This document shows, in pieces, positions 55,751-64,000 of a DNA stretch of 64,000 nucleotides. This stretch comes from Buttiauxella massiliensis. Lineage in GTDB: Bacteria; Pseudomonadota; Gammaproteobacteria; Enterobacterales; Enterobacteriaceae. Below the pieces are notes generated by a model. It ran no database searches. It was not told where the DNA came from and saw only the letters and a list, made by a program, of their open reading frames with translations. The position numbers were made by a program, and so were the translations under genes. How positions within the stretch are numbered: the stretch's first letter is position 1; each line of letters begins with the position of its first letter. The stretch is from the NCBI RefSeq assembly GCF_902500225.1, contig NZ_LR722658.1:62001-126000 (forward strand). The letters are read 5' to 3'.

Positions 55751-56785
55751 TTACTTGCTGAATGCCGCCTGGAATGCAGCTACCAGAGCATCGTTCTGAG
55801 ACTGCGTCAGCGTGTGACCTTTTGGATCGATGAACTGCAGACTGCTGCGGTTATCGAGGTCGCCCACTTGCAGTTTATAGTCGCCACTGGACAGACCCGG
55901 GTCTTTCGCACCTAAATCTTGCCATGCACTGTCAGACAATGGTTTGTATGTTACAGCCATGCTGCCTGTTGAACGCGTAGAGTCGGTGACTTTCATGCCC
56001 ACTTTCTCAAGCGTTGCCGGTAAACGGTTCCATACGACGTTGAATGGACCACGCACCACCAGCATTGGCAGGCCAGTGTCATCAGCGGCACTTTGAACAT
56101 CAAGTTGCGTTGCTGCACGGCTTTCTTTCGCATTTTGCAGATCGGTCTGGGTTTTATCCAGTGCCGCACTGATGCTGTTAAGCATTTCTGCACTATAACG
56201 TTGCATAGATGCCGCATCAGCAATTGGCTTGCCGGCCTGTTCCAGATTCAGCAGCTTAACCACCACAGCTTGTTGATAGCCTTGAGGTTTCACACTGATT
56301 TGATAGCGCCCACGGTACTGCTGATCTTCATCAGCACGGTTCCATTGGACCCAGTCAGTGGTCAGCGTTTGGCTTGCGTCATCACGTTTATCAATACCGT
56401 AATTTTTCGCCTGTACAGCGCTTACGACCTGTGGCCACAGCGTTGCACCACGCGCACTTTCAACCATCAGAGTTGCGGTGTCCCCAGTAAACTGAGTACG
56501 TGCGCCACTGACTAATGCCAGAGGTTGAGCCGGCGGACGGATATCCAGCTGTTTGCCTACTGCGCCGCTGCCGTTGGTGACCGGAATATTGTATTCACCA
56601 TTCTGCACCGGCAGGATCATCCCCGCCGGGGAGTGGATTTCCGCGAGGGGTGCTGCATCCAGATAGGATTCGTCACCACTAACCTGGCGCTTATAACGCT
56701 GGTCGGTGCTACATGCTGCTAACAGCATGGCTAACGAAACCACTGCAACTTTCGCCACCGTCGACTTCTGTACTGAGTAAGCCAT
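55751..56785 (-). CDS. bamC: Outer membrane assembly lipoprotein BamC
   Basis: BamC is a lipoprotein of the BAM complex that inserts beta-barrel proteins into the outer membrane. The ATG at 56785 gives 344 residues, the E. coli length. The signal peptide ends in the lipobox LAAC with C25 acylated. After an extended lasso region ([20 protein letters not shown]) come two helix-grip domains. It is downstream of dapA by 16 bases and ends at a terminator. Confidence 0.96.
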   Translation of the reverse strand: MAYSVQKSTVAKVAVVSLAMLLAACSTDQRYKRQVSGDESYLDAAPLAEIHSPAGMILPVQNGEYNIPVTNGSGAVGKQLDIRPPAQPLALVSGARTQFTGDTATLMVESARGATLWPQVVSAVQAKNYGIDKRDDASQTLTTDWVQWNRADEDQQYRGRYQISVKPQGYQQAVVVKLLNLEQAGKPIADAASMQRYSAEMLNSISAALDKTQTDLQNAKESRAATQLDVQSAADDTGLPMLVVRGPFNVVWNRLPATLEKVGMKVTDSTRSTGSMAVTYKPLSDSAWQDLGAKDPGLSSGDYKLQVGDLDNRSSLQFIDPKGHTLTQSQNDALVAAFQAAFSK

Positions 56786-56801
56786 CAAATCTCCCTAAAC
56801 T

Positions 56802-57680
56802 TTACAGCAAACCGGCATGCTTGAGCGCGCTAACAATCACCGGACGACTGGCTTCAGTCAGCGGTGTCATTGGCAGGCGTAAGGTATCGGTTGCCACAAG
56901 TCCCAACTCCCTACATGCCCATTTGACTGGGATAGGGTTGGGTTCAACAAATAATTTATTGTGCAGCGGCATCAAACGTTCGTTGATAACGCGCGCTTGC
57001 GCATATTGCCCATTGGCGGCCAGTTTACACACTTCTGCCATTTCTCGCGCGGCTACGTTTGCCGTCACAGAAATCACACCGTGCCCACCCAATTGCATAA
57101 AGTCCAGCGCACTAGCGTCATCGCCGCTAACCAGGATGAAGTCATCTTCAACCAGCTCTTTGATCTGGTTTACTCGTGTTAAGTTCCCGGTCGCTTCTTT
57201 GATACCAATAATATTTTTAATCTTCGCCAAACGGCCTACTGTTTCAGGCAGCATGTCGCAACCGGTACGAGATGGCACATTGTACAGCATCTGCGGCAGG
57301 TCTGTACTTCCAGCGATGGCTTTGAAGTGCTGATATAGCCCTTCCTGGGTTGGGCGATTGTAGTATGGAGTTACCGTCAGGCAGCCCACAATTCCGCTGT
57401 TTTCGAAACGCTTTGTCAGCGAGATAGCTTCAGAGGTGGCATTAGCGCCAGTCCCCGCGATAATCGGAATACGGCCATCGGCCAGTTCCAGCGTCATCAG
57501 TACCACATCACCGTGCTCGTCATGGCTCAACGTAGCAGACTCTCCGGTCGTACCTACCGAGACAATCGCCGAGGTCCCGCTGGCGACATGGTAATCAATC
57601 AGTTTTTTCAGGCTTGACCGGCAGACATTACCTTTCTCATCCATCGGCGTCACAAGCGCGACAATACTTCCAGTGAACAT
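56802..57680 (-). CDS. dapA: 4-hydroxy-tetrahydrodipicolinate synthase DapA
   Basis: DapA condenses pyruvate with aspartate semialdehyde, the first step of the diaminopimelate/lysine branch. The 292-residue TIM barrel, the E. coli length, has the Schiff-base lysine in [10 protein letters not shown] (K161) and the catalytic tyrosine in [11 protein letters not shown] (Y133), with GTTGESATL near residue 44. It is divergent from gcvR. Confidence 0.98.
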   Translation of the reverse strand: MFTGSIVALVTPMDEKGNVCRSSLKKLIDYHVASGTSAIVSVGTTGESATLSHDEHGDVVLMTLELADGRIPIIAGTGANATSEAISLTKRFENSGIVGCLTVTPYYNRPTQEGLYQHFKAIAGSTDLPQMLYNVPSRTGCDMLPETVGRLAKIKNIIGIKEATGNLTRVNQIKELVEDDFILVSGDDASALDFMQLGGHGVISVTANVAAREMAEVCKLAANGQYAQARVINERLMPLHNKLFVEPNPIPVKWACRELGLVATDTLRLPMTPLTEASRPVIVSALKHAGLL

Positions 57681-57825
57681 TGGCCATCCTCTGTGCTAAC
57701 AAGTGTCTCAATGGTACGTTTGGTGCAGGATCAAAAGCAAGTCACCAGGTGACGCTACACGGTTGTACGCAACTTTTTTTTATGCTTTCCTTATGATATC
57801 TCACCGATTCACAGGAAGAACACGT

Positions 57826-58383
57826 TTGACACTCTCACCACACCATTATTTGGTCATTACGGCCCTTGGGGCGGACAGACCTGGTATTGTTAATACCATC
57901 ACCCGCCATGTGAGCAGTTGCGGCTGTAATATTGAAGACAGTCGCCTCGCTATGCTCGGTGAAGAGTTCACGTTTATTATGCTGCTATCGGGCAGTTGGA
58001 ATGCCATAACCCTGATTGAATCAACGCTACCGCTGAAAGGTGCTGAGCTAGATTTATTAATCGTTATGAAACGTACCGCAGCGCAAGAGCGCCCAGCAAT
58101 GCCAGCAACAGTCTGGGTGCAGGTAGAAGTGACCGACTCGCCTCATTTAATCGAGCGTTTCACCCATCTGTTTGATGCCCATCACATGAATATTGCGGAA
58201 TTGAGTTCACGTACCCAGCCGGCTCAGGATGGCAATCCACCCCAGCTGTATATTCAGATAACAGCTCATAGTCCGGCAGGTCAGGATGCGAATGTTATCG
58301 AAGATGAATTCAAGGCCCTCTGTACAGAACTTAAAGCACAAGGCAGTATTAACGTTGTGAATTATCCACAGCAAGATGATTAA
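57826..58383 (+). CDS. gcvR: Glycine cleavage system regulator GcvR
   Basis: GcvR binds GcvA and turns it into a repressor of the glycine cleavage operon when glycine is low. The 185-residue protein has two ACT domains (LVITALGADRPGIVNTI and VEVTDSPHLIERFTHLFDAH). The conserved N-terminus TLSPHHYLVIT is reached only by a TTG at 57826, with AGGA 8 bases upstream; an in-frame ATG at 57793 would add eleven residues that do not look conserved. bcp follows after 14 bases. Confidence 0.92.
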   Translation: MTLSPHHYLVITALGADRPGIVNTITRHVSSCGCNIEDSRLAMLGEEFTFIMLLSGSWNAITLIESTLPLKGAELDLLIVMKRTAAQERPAMPATVWVQVEVTDSPHLIERFTHLFDAHHMNIAELSSRTQPAQDGNPPQLYIQITAHSPAGQDANVIEDEFKALCTELKAQGSINVVNYPQQDD

Positions 58384-58397
58384 GACGGAGAGTTGTA

Positions 58398-58868
58398 ATG
58401 AGCCCACTGAAAGCCGGTGACAGTGCACCGAAATTTAGCTTGCCTGATCAAGACGGCGAGCAGATAAATTTAACCGACTTCCAGGGACAGCGCGTTCTGG
58501 TTTATTTTTATCCTAAAGCGATGACGCCAGGCTGCACCGTGCAAGCATGTGGCTTGCGCGACAACATGGATGCGTTGAAACAAAGTGGTGTGGAAGTGCT
58601 GGGTATTAGCACCGACAAGCCAGAGAAACTTTCACGTTTTGCCGAAAAAGAGTTACTCAACTTCACCCTGCTTTCTGATGAAGACCACCAAGTCTGTGAG
58701 CAATTTGGGGTTTGGGGCGAGAAGTCATTTATGGGTAAAACCTACGACGGCATCCATCGCATTAGCTTCTTGTTGGATGGTGAAGGGAAAGTTGAAAAAG
58801 TGTTTGATGATTTCAAAACCAGCAACCATCACGACATTGTGGTGAACTGGCTGAAAGAAAACGCTTAA
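58398..58868 (+). CDS. bcp: Thiol peroxidase Bcp (peroxiredoxin Q)
   Basis: Bcp reduces hydrogen and organic peroxides with thioredoxin. The 156-residue protein has the peroxidatic cysteine C46 and resolving cysteine C51 in TPGCTVQACGLRD. GGAGAG precedes the ATG. It is in an operon with gcvR. The hyf operon that follows bcp in E. coli K-12 is absent. Confidence 0.96.
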   Translation: MSPLKAGDSAPKFSLPDQDGEQINLTDFQGQRVLVYFYPKAMTPGCTVQACGLRDNMDALKQSGVEVLGISTDKPEKLSRFAEKELLNFTLLSDEDHQVCEQFGVWGEKSFMGKTYDGIHRISFLLDGEGKVEKVFDDFKTSNHHDIVVNWLKENA

Positions 58869-58888
58869 TAGCTACGCTAAAAATATTA

Positions 58889-58916
58889 AAAAAGCCGACT
58901 TTATGTCGGCTTTTTA
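58889..58916. terminator. Terminator between bcp and perM
   Basis: Stem AAAGCCGAC/GTCGGCTTT around TTTAT with A-run and T-run; it can serve both convergent genes. Confidence 0.9.
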
Positions 58917-58922
58917 CTTTCT

Positions 58923-59993
58923 CTAGTTTGGCTTATCGTCTATCAACACGCTATCCGGCCAGGCATGCACCACCGCTTTAATCAGGGTAGCAAGTGGAAT
59001 CGCGAAGAAGACCCCCCAGAACCCCCACAGACCGCCAAAAATAACTACCGACAAAATGATGACCAATGGATGCAGGTTAACCGCTTCGGAAAATAATACC
59101 GGTACCAACAGATTGCCATCTAATGCCTGAATAATTAAATACACGGCAAATAGCGTCCAGAACTCTGGCCCCACTCCAAATTGGAATAACGCCACGCACA
59201 CCACTGGGATTGTCACGACAAACGCGCCAATATATGGAATCAGCACAGAGAATCCGACCAGCACCGCCAGCAGCAGAGAGTAATTCAGGCCAAAAATCAC
59301 AAAACCAATATAGGTCACCACACCCACAACCAGCATTTCCAGCACTTTGCCGCGGATGTAGTTCGTAATTTGCTGATTCATCTCCAGCCATACCTGCCCC
59401 GCAAGCCCACGGTTTCGAGGTAAAACCCGGCGAACAGCATTAAGCATCTGTTCTTTGTCTTTAACGAGGAAGAACACCATTAACGGCACTAACACCAGAT
59501 AGATTGCCAGCGTTAACAGCCCAACTAATGAAGCCAGTGAATATTTGACCACTTGATCGCCCATACCCATCATGCGCCCACGCATGTTCTCGGCGATGGC
59601 ATCAATGATGCCTGCATCAACCAGTGCCGGGTAACGTCTTGGCAGTGTGGCGGCATAATCGGAAAGTTTATTCAGCATTCCCGGCATGTCACGTATCAGA
59701 TAGATACCCTGCTGCCAGGCAACTGGCGCAACCACCAGCACCATCAACAGCAAAATGCCGACAAACAGCACCAATACAATTGTAGCAGCCCAGGTTCGAG
59801 AACATCCGATACGCTGAAGCCGTGCGGTTGGCCACTCCAGTAAATAAGCCAGCACAATCGCCACCAACAGCGGCGCTAACAGTCCGTGGAAGAAGAACAG
59901 AATGACAAATCCTGCAACCAGAATGACTAGCAGTGCGATAGCCTCCGGATCGCTAAACCGTCGTCGATACCACTGCAACAACATTTCAAGCAT
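58923..59993 (-). CDS. perM: PerM (YfgO), AI-2E family putative permease
   Basis: A 356-residue inner membrane protein with about eight helices of the AI-2E/PerM transporter family. The signature stretches are FSVLIPYIGAFVVTIP and HPLVIILSVVIFGGLWGFWG. The substrate is unknown. The ATG at 59993 gives MLEMLLQWYRRRFSDPEA, as in E. coli. It is divergent from bepA across about 210 bases. Confidence 0.94.
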   Translation of the reverse strand: MLEMLLQWYRRRFSDPEAIALLVILVAGFVILFFFHGLLAPLLVAIVLAYLLEWPTARLQRIGCSRTWAATIVLVLFVGILLLMVLVVAPVAWQQGIYLIRDMPGMLNKLSDYAATLPRRYPALVDAGIIDAIAENMRGRMMGMGDQVVKYSLASLVGLLTLAIYLVLVPLMVFFLVKDKEQMLNAVRRVLPRNRGLAGQVWLEMNQQITNYIRGKVLEMLVVGVVTYIGFVIFGLNYSLLLAVLVGFSVLIPYIGAFVVTIPVVCVALFQFGVGPEFWTLFAVYLIIQALDGNLLVPVLFSEAVNLHPLVIILSVVIFGGLWGFWGVFFAIPLATLIKAVVHAWPDSVLIDDKPN

Positions 59994-60204
59994 ACATCCC
60001 TTCCCTGACAGCATTGTGCGAGGAGAGATTGTATCTAAATGTCACTGTAAAGACTTTGCTTTTTATCTCTGTTCAATGGCGGTTTAAAATTGTCGCAGAT
60101 AAGATAGGTCTCAGTCATGCGGTGGGCTACAGTTCATCTTTGTATGCGAACAAATTCACGTAATACATGTCGAAGATTAACTTTGATTAAACAGGACAGG
60201 ACGT

Positions 60205-61668
60205 ATGTTCAAGCAGTTGAAAAAATCGCTGGTTGCAACACTGATGGCAGCTTTGCTTGCGGGTCCAGTAACTCCAGCCTTTGCGGACGTTAGCGACCAA
60301 CTGCCAGATATGGGAACTTCAGCAGGTAATACTCTGTCAATTGGCCAGGAAATGCAGATGGGCGACTTTTATGTTCGTCAGCTGCGAGGCAGCGCCCCAT
60401 TAATCAATGATCCTTTGCTCGTGCAGTACATCAACAAACTGGGTATGCGTCTGGTTAGCCATGCCAACTCAGTTAAGACCCCATTCCATTTCTTTCTGAT
60501 CAATAACGACGAAATCAACGCCTTTGCTTTCTTCGGCGGCAACGTGGTGCTGCACTCTGCGCTATTCCGTTATGCCGATAATGAAAGCCAGCTCGCGTCG
60601 GTTATGGCGCACGAAATCTCTCACGTCACACAACGTCACCTGGCGCGAGCCATGGAAGATCAGAAAAAAAATGCCCCGCTAACCTGGGTGGGTGCATTAG
60701 GGTCTATTTTACTGGCGATGGCCAGCCCACAAGCGGGGATGGCGGCGTTAAGTGGAACACTCGCCGGCACACAACAGGGCATGATCAGCTTCACGCAACA
60801 AAACGAGCAGGAAGCAGACCGCATCGGTATTCAGGTGTTACAGCGCTCCGGTTTCGATCCACAAGCGATGCCAACCTTCCTCGAGAAACTGCTCGACCAG
60901 TCGCGTTATTCATCTCGCCCACCGGAAATTTTGCTCACCCACCCATTGCCTGAAAGCCGTTTGGCAGATGCGCGCAACCGCGCCAACCAAATGCGGCCGG
61001 TGGTGACACAATCTTCAGAAGATTTTTACATGGCAAAAGCCCGTACGTTGGGTATGTACAACTCCGGACGTAACCAACTAACCAGTGATTTATTAGATAG
61101 CTGGTCCAAGGGAAATATTCGCGAACAACACGCGGCGGCATATGGTCGTGCGCTTCAGGCGATGGGCGGTAATAAATGGGATGAGGCCCGTAAGCTTTTG
61201 CAACCACTGCTTACCGCACAACCTACAAATGCGTGGTATCTCGATTTATCTACCGATATTGACCTTGGGCAAAATAAATTCGCAGACGCTATCAATCGAC
61301 TGAAAAACGCGCCTGATTTAAAACAGAACCCGGTATTACAGCTTAACCTTGCTAACGCCTACGTTCAGGCAAAACAACCAGAGCAGGCGGCAACAATTCT
61401 CAATCGTTATACCTTCGCTCACCCTGATGATAGCAATGCCTGGGATTTGTTAGCGCAAACCGAGGCAGATTTAGGCAATCGTGATCAAGAGCTCGCTGCA
61501 CGCGCTGAGGTTATGGCACTCGTTGGACGCCTCGACCAGGCTATTTCGCTACTCAGTAGTGCCAGCGCTCAGGTGAAATTGGGTAGCTTGCAGCAAGCCC
61601 GTTATGATGCGCGAATCGATCAGTTCCGCGAATTGCAAAAACGCTTCCTTCCGTATTCTAAGATGTAA
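60205..61668 (+). CDS. bepA: Periplasmic chaperone/metalloprotease BepA
   Basis: BepA (YfgC) helps assemble LptD and degrades stalled outer membrane proteins at the BAM complex. The 487-residue precursor, the E. coli length, has a signal peptide ending PAFA before DVSDQLPD. The M48 zinc-protease motif is [14 protein letters not shown] and the third ligand lies in [11 protein letters not shown]. The C-terminal third is TPR repeats ([20 protein letters not shown]). yfgD follows after 11 bases. Confidence 0.97.
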   Translation: MFKQLKKSLVATLMAALLAGPVTPAFADVSDQLPDMGTSAGNTLSIGQEMQMGDFYVRQLRGSAPLINDPLLVQYINKLGMRLVSHANSVKTPFHFFLINNDEINAFAFFGGNVVLHSALFRYADNESQLASVMAHEISHVTQRHLARAMEDQKKNAPLTWVGALGSILLAMASPQAGMAALSGTLAGTQQGMISFTQQNEQEADRIGIQVLQRSGFDPQAMPTFLEKLLDQSRYSSRPPEILLTHPLPESRLADARNRANQMRPVVTQSSEDFYMAKARTLGMYNSGRNQLTSDLLDSWSKGNIREQHAAAYGRALQAMGGNKWDEARKLLQPLLTAQPTNAWYLDLSTDIDLGQNKFADAINRLKNAPDLKQNPVLQLNLANAYVQAKQPEQAATILNRYTFAHPDDSNAWDLLAQTEADLGNRDQELAARAEVMALVGRLDQAISLLSSASAQVKLGSLQQARYDARIDQFRELQKRFLPYSKM

Positions 61669-61679
61669 CAGGAGTTACG

Positions 61680-62036
61680 ATGTCTACAGCCGTTTCTATT
61701 TATCACAATCCGCGCTGCTCTAAGAGCCGTGAAACGTTAAGCCTGCTAAAAGCAAATGGCGTAGAACCCGAAGTGGTGCTGTACCTGGAAACCCATCCGG
61801 ATGCGGCAACCATCAAAATGTTATTGAGCCAATTGGGTTTTGCCAGCGCACGCGAGTTAATGCGTCAGAAAGAGGATTTGTACAAGGAGTTGAATCTGGT
61901 AGATAGCTCATTAAGCGAAGAGCAATTGATTCAGGCGATGGTCGATAATCCAAAGCTGATTGAGCGCCCGATAGTGCTGGCTAATGGCCAAGCCCGTATT
62001 GGTCGCCCGCCTGAGTCGGTGCTAGAAATTTTGTAG
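61680..62036 (+). CDS. yfgD: YfgD, ArsC-family oxidoreductase
   Basis: A 118-residue ArsC-like protein with the catalytic cysteine in IYHNPRCSKSRETL and the conserved arginine in IERPIVLANGQARIGRPPE. It resembles glutaredoxin-dependent arsenate reductases, but a physiological role in arsenate resistance is not shown. It is in an operon with bepA. Confidence 0.93.
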   Translation: MSTAVSIYHNPRCSKSRETLSLLKANGVEPEVVLYLETHPDAATIKMLLSQLGFASARELMRQKEDLYKELNLVDSSLSEEQLIQAMVDNPKLIERPIVLANGQARIGRPPESVLEIL

Positions 62037-62042
62037 TGATAA

Positions 62043-62070
62043 TGGCGGATGCCGCGCTGGGTATCCGCCA
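62043..62070. repeat. REP-like palindrome between yfgD and hda
   Basis: TGGCGGAT (62043-62050) and ATCCGCCA (62063-62070) enclose GCCGCGCTGGGT. The GC-rich stem between convergent genes resembles a REP/PU unit and may act as a shared transcript end. Confidence 0.6.
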
Positions 62071-62076
62071 AACGAA

Positions 62077-62778
62077 TTAAAGACTCAGAATCTCTTTCAC
62101 AAACGGGATCGTCAGTTTACGTTGCGCCGTGATAGAAGCATGATCTAGCTGATCGAGCGTCATAAACAGCGTACGCATTTCGCGATCCAAACGTTTTAAC
62201 AGGAACCGGCCCACATCTTCTGGCAGCTCAAAACCGCGCAGTCGTGAACGCAGTTGCAGGGCCTGAAGTTTGTCTTCGTCGGAAAGCGGTTGCAGCTTAT
62301 AGATTTGGCCCCAGTCAAGGCGCGATGCGAGGTCGGGAAGTTGCAAATTGAGTTGGCGCGGAGGACGATCGCCGGTAATCAACAAACGGGTTTTTCCTGA
62401 TTCAAGAATGCGGTTATAGAGATTAAAAATCGCCATTTCCCACAGTTCGTCGCCCGCTACACACTCGATATTGTCGATACACACAAGCGAAAGCTGTTCC
62501 ATACCGTCCAATACTTCCGGAACAAACCAGGTGCGCTTATCAAGCGGCACATAGCCAACAGCTTCGCCACGTTGTGACAGTTCCGCACAGGCGGCATGCA
62601 ACAAATGGCTGCGCCCTCCTCCCTCTCGCGACCAGAAATAGATATATCCGCTGTGATCCTGACGGAGCACGGACTGGAGTGCGGCGAGTAAAGAAGGGTT
62701 ATCACCCGGCCAGAAACTCGCAAAAGTTTCGTCATCAGGCAAATAGAGTGGCAGTGATAGCTGTGCCGGCGTATTCAG
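62077..62778 (-). CDS. hda: DnaA regulatory inactivator Hda, CTG start
   Basis: Hda works with the DNA-loaded sliding clamp to stimulate ATP hydrolysis by DnaA and so prevents early re-initiation. The N-terminal clamp-binding motif QLSLPL is at residues 5-10. The AAA+ domain has the P-loop-like GGGRSHLL and the box [13 protein letters not shown]. No ATG fits: CTG at 62778 has GAGG 5 bases upstream and gives 233 residues starting [10 protein letters not shown], as reported for E. coli Hda. An ATG at 62793 lacks a ribosome site. Confidence 0.93.
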   Translation of the reverse strand: MNTPAQLSLPLYLPDDETFASFWPGDNPSLLAALQSVLRQDHSGYIYFWSREGGGRSHLLHAACAELSQRGEAVGYVPLDKRTWFVPEVLDGMEQLSLVCIDNIECVAGDELWEMAIFNLYNRILESGKTRLLITGDRPPRQLNLQLPDLASRLDWGQIYKLQPLSDEDKLQALQLRSRLRGFELPEDVGRFLLKRLDREMRTLFMTLDQLDHASITAQRKLTIPFVKEILSL

Positions 62779-62844
62779 AATTACCTCAACCATAACAGGC
62801 AGAAAAACGCAGAGAGTCTAACACAGAAATGAGGATCAATAGAA

Positions 62845-62865
62845 CCGGGCGAACGCGCCGCCCGG
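62845..62865 (-). terminator. Probable terminator of uraA
   Basis: The minus-strand stem CCGGGCG/CGCCCGG with a 7-base loop lies 12 bases past the uraA stop and leads into TTCTATT, a weak T-tract. Confidence 0.6.
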
Positions 62866-62877
62866 CTTGAAGCAAAA

Positions 62878-64000
62878 CTACGATTTTACGTCGTTTTCTT
62901 CAGCATCCAGCACCACTTCTTCCGGGCGCAGTACGCTGATAAGTTTGAAGATCAGGCTCAGACTCACGCCAACAACTGTCGCCAGCGCCATACCTTTAAG
63001 CTCAGCCGCGCCAATGTGCACTTTCGCACCACTCACACCGATAATCAGGATAACGGAGGTCAGGATCAGGTTTTGCGTTTTGTTGTAATCGACTTTTGAC
63101 TCGATCAACACGCGAATACCGGATGCACCGATCACGCCGTACAGCAGCAGAGAAACGCCACCAATCACTGGAACCGGGATAATCTGAATCGCTGCCGCCA
63201 GTTTGCCAACGCAAGAAAGCAGAATCGCCAGAATCGCCGCGCCACCAATAACCCAGGTGGAATAAACACGGGTAATGGCCATAACGCCGATGTTCTCACC
63301 ATAAGTAGTGTTTGGTGTCGAACCAAAGAAGCCGGAGAAAATCGTTGAAATCCCGTTGGCGAACATTGAACGATGCAGGCCTGGGTCACGAATCAAATCT
63401 TTCTTGACGATATTTGCCGTTACGACCAGGTGACCCACGTGTTCTGCAATCACTACCAGTGCTGCAGGCAGAATGGTGAAGATCGCAAACCACTCGAAAC
63501 GCGGGGTGTAGAAGGTTGGCAGTGCAAACCAGTGCGCGTTAACAATTGGCGTGACATCGACCACGCCCATGGCGAAGGAGAGTGCATAACCGGCCAGCAC
63601 ACCGATAAGAATCGGGATAATCGCCAGGAAGCCGCGGAACAGAACCGAACCAAAGATGGTTACCCCAAGCGTCACCAGGGAAATAATAATGGTGGTTGAG
63701 TCAGGTGAAGTGCCATCAGCAGGTAGAAGGCCAGCCATATTCGCCGCAACACCCGCCAGTTCAAGGCCGATAACTGCCACAATCGCCCCCATTGCCGCCG
63801 GAGGGAACATCACATCCAGCCAGCCAGTACCGGCTTTTTTGACAATCAGCGCCACGATACAGAACAACACGCCGCACATGATAAAACCGCCCAGCGCCAC
63901 TTCATAACCCAGCGGTAGGAGTAGCAGTACCGGTGAAATAAACGCAAAGCTCGAACCGAGATAAGCCGGGATCTTGCCTTTACAGATAAAGAGATACAGC
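62878..64000 (-). CDS. uraA: Uracil permease UraA, 5' end beyond window
   Basis: UraA is the uracil:proton symporter of the NCS2 family in the inner membrane. The reading frame is open from 62878 to the window edge (373 codons), and the N-terminus, about 55 residues by comparison with E. coli UraA (429), is outside. Family motifs are visible: GFFGSTPNTTYGENIGVMAITRV after a bend (the conserved NCS2 signature), and PAALVVIAEHVGHLVVTANI with the substrate-site glutamate. In E. coli upp lies upstream. Confidence 0.96.
   Translation of the reverse strand, partial: LYLFICKGKIPAYLGSSFAFISPVLLLLPLGYEVALGGFIMCGVLFCIVALIVKKAGTGWLDVMFPPAAMGAIVAVIGLELAGVAANMAGLLPADGTSPDSTTIIISLVTLGVTIFGSVLFRGFLAIIPILIGVLAGYALSFAMGVVDVTPIVNAHWFALPTFYTPRFEWFAIFTILPAALVVIAEHVGHLVVTANIVKKDLIRDPGLHRSMFANGISTIFSGFFGSTPNTTYGENIGVMAITRVYSTWVIGGAAILAILLSCVGKLAAAIQIIPVPVIGGVSLLLYGVIGASGIRVLIESKVDYNKTQNLILTSVILIIGVSGAKVHIGAAELKGMALATVVGVSLSLIFKLISVLRPEEVVLDAEENDVKS

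Overview
The window is a stretch of a gamma-proteobacterial chromosome from the family Enterobacteriaceae. Gene content and order follow the Escherichia coli K-12 segment from pdeA (yfeA) to uraA almost gene for gene, and most proteins match my recollection of their E. coli counterparts over full length. The species cannot be fixed from the sequence. It is not E. coli itself: the xap genes, ucpA-mur block, eut operon and hyf operon that interrupt this segment in K-12 are missing, ERIC repeats are frequent, and the nap operon sits in an unusual place.

Layout. 1-5.2 kb: the 5' part of pdeA, two tRNA-Ala genes, yfeC, gltX, an array of three tRNA-Val and one tRNA-Lys, and a decayed yfeN. 5.2-16 kb: a flagellar-regulon flxA-like gene, yfeR/yfeH, ypeB-ligA, zipA, then cysZ, cysK and the PTS operon ptsH-ptsI-crr. 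16-21 kb: the sulfate/thiosulfate operon cysPTWAM, read leftward, with two ERIC elements in its upstream region. 21-31 kb: yfeX, yfeY, ypeA-yfeZ, amiA-hemF, maeB and talA-tktB. 31-33.5 kb: ypfG and nudK, separated and bounded by three ERIC elements. 33.5-42.7 kb: a nitrate-respiration block made of napFDABC (without napGH), aegA, and the sensor/regulator pair narQ-narP side by side. 42.8-48.4 kb: acrD, the 19-residue gene ypfM, yffB-dapE, a sixth ERIC-like repeat and ypfN. 48.5-51 kb: an accessory cassette with a divergent HPRT-like phosphoribosyltransferase, a HAD phosphatase and a DeoR-type regulator. 51-64 kb: ypfH, tmcA, ypfJ, purC, dapA-bamC, gcvR-bcp, perM, bepA-yfgD, hda and the 3' part of uraA.

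How genes work together. CysP/CysT/CysW/CysA import sulfate and thiosulfate, CysZ is a sulfate permease, and CysK and CysM make cysteine. HPr, enzyme I and IIA-Glc form the soluble PTS core. NarQ-NarP would sense nitrate/nitrite and drive the adjacent nap operon, whose upstream region carries NarP-like heptamers. Most other genes are housekeeping (DNA ligase, ZipA, Hda, lysine and purine synthesis, envelope quality control).

I found no CRISPR array, prophage, insertion sequence or recognisable defence system. The best candidates for something little described are the 48.5-51 kb HPRT/HAD/DeoR cassette and the regrouped nap-aegA-narQP block.
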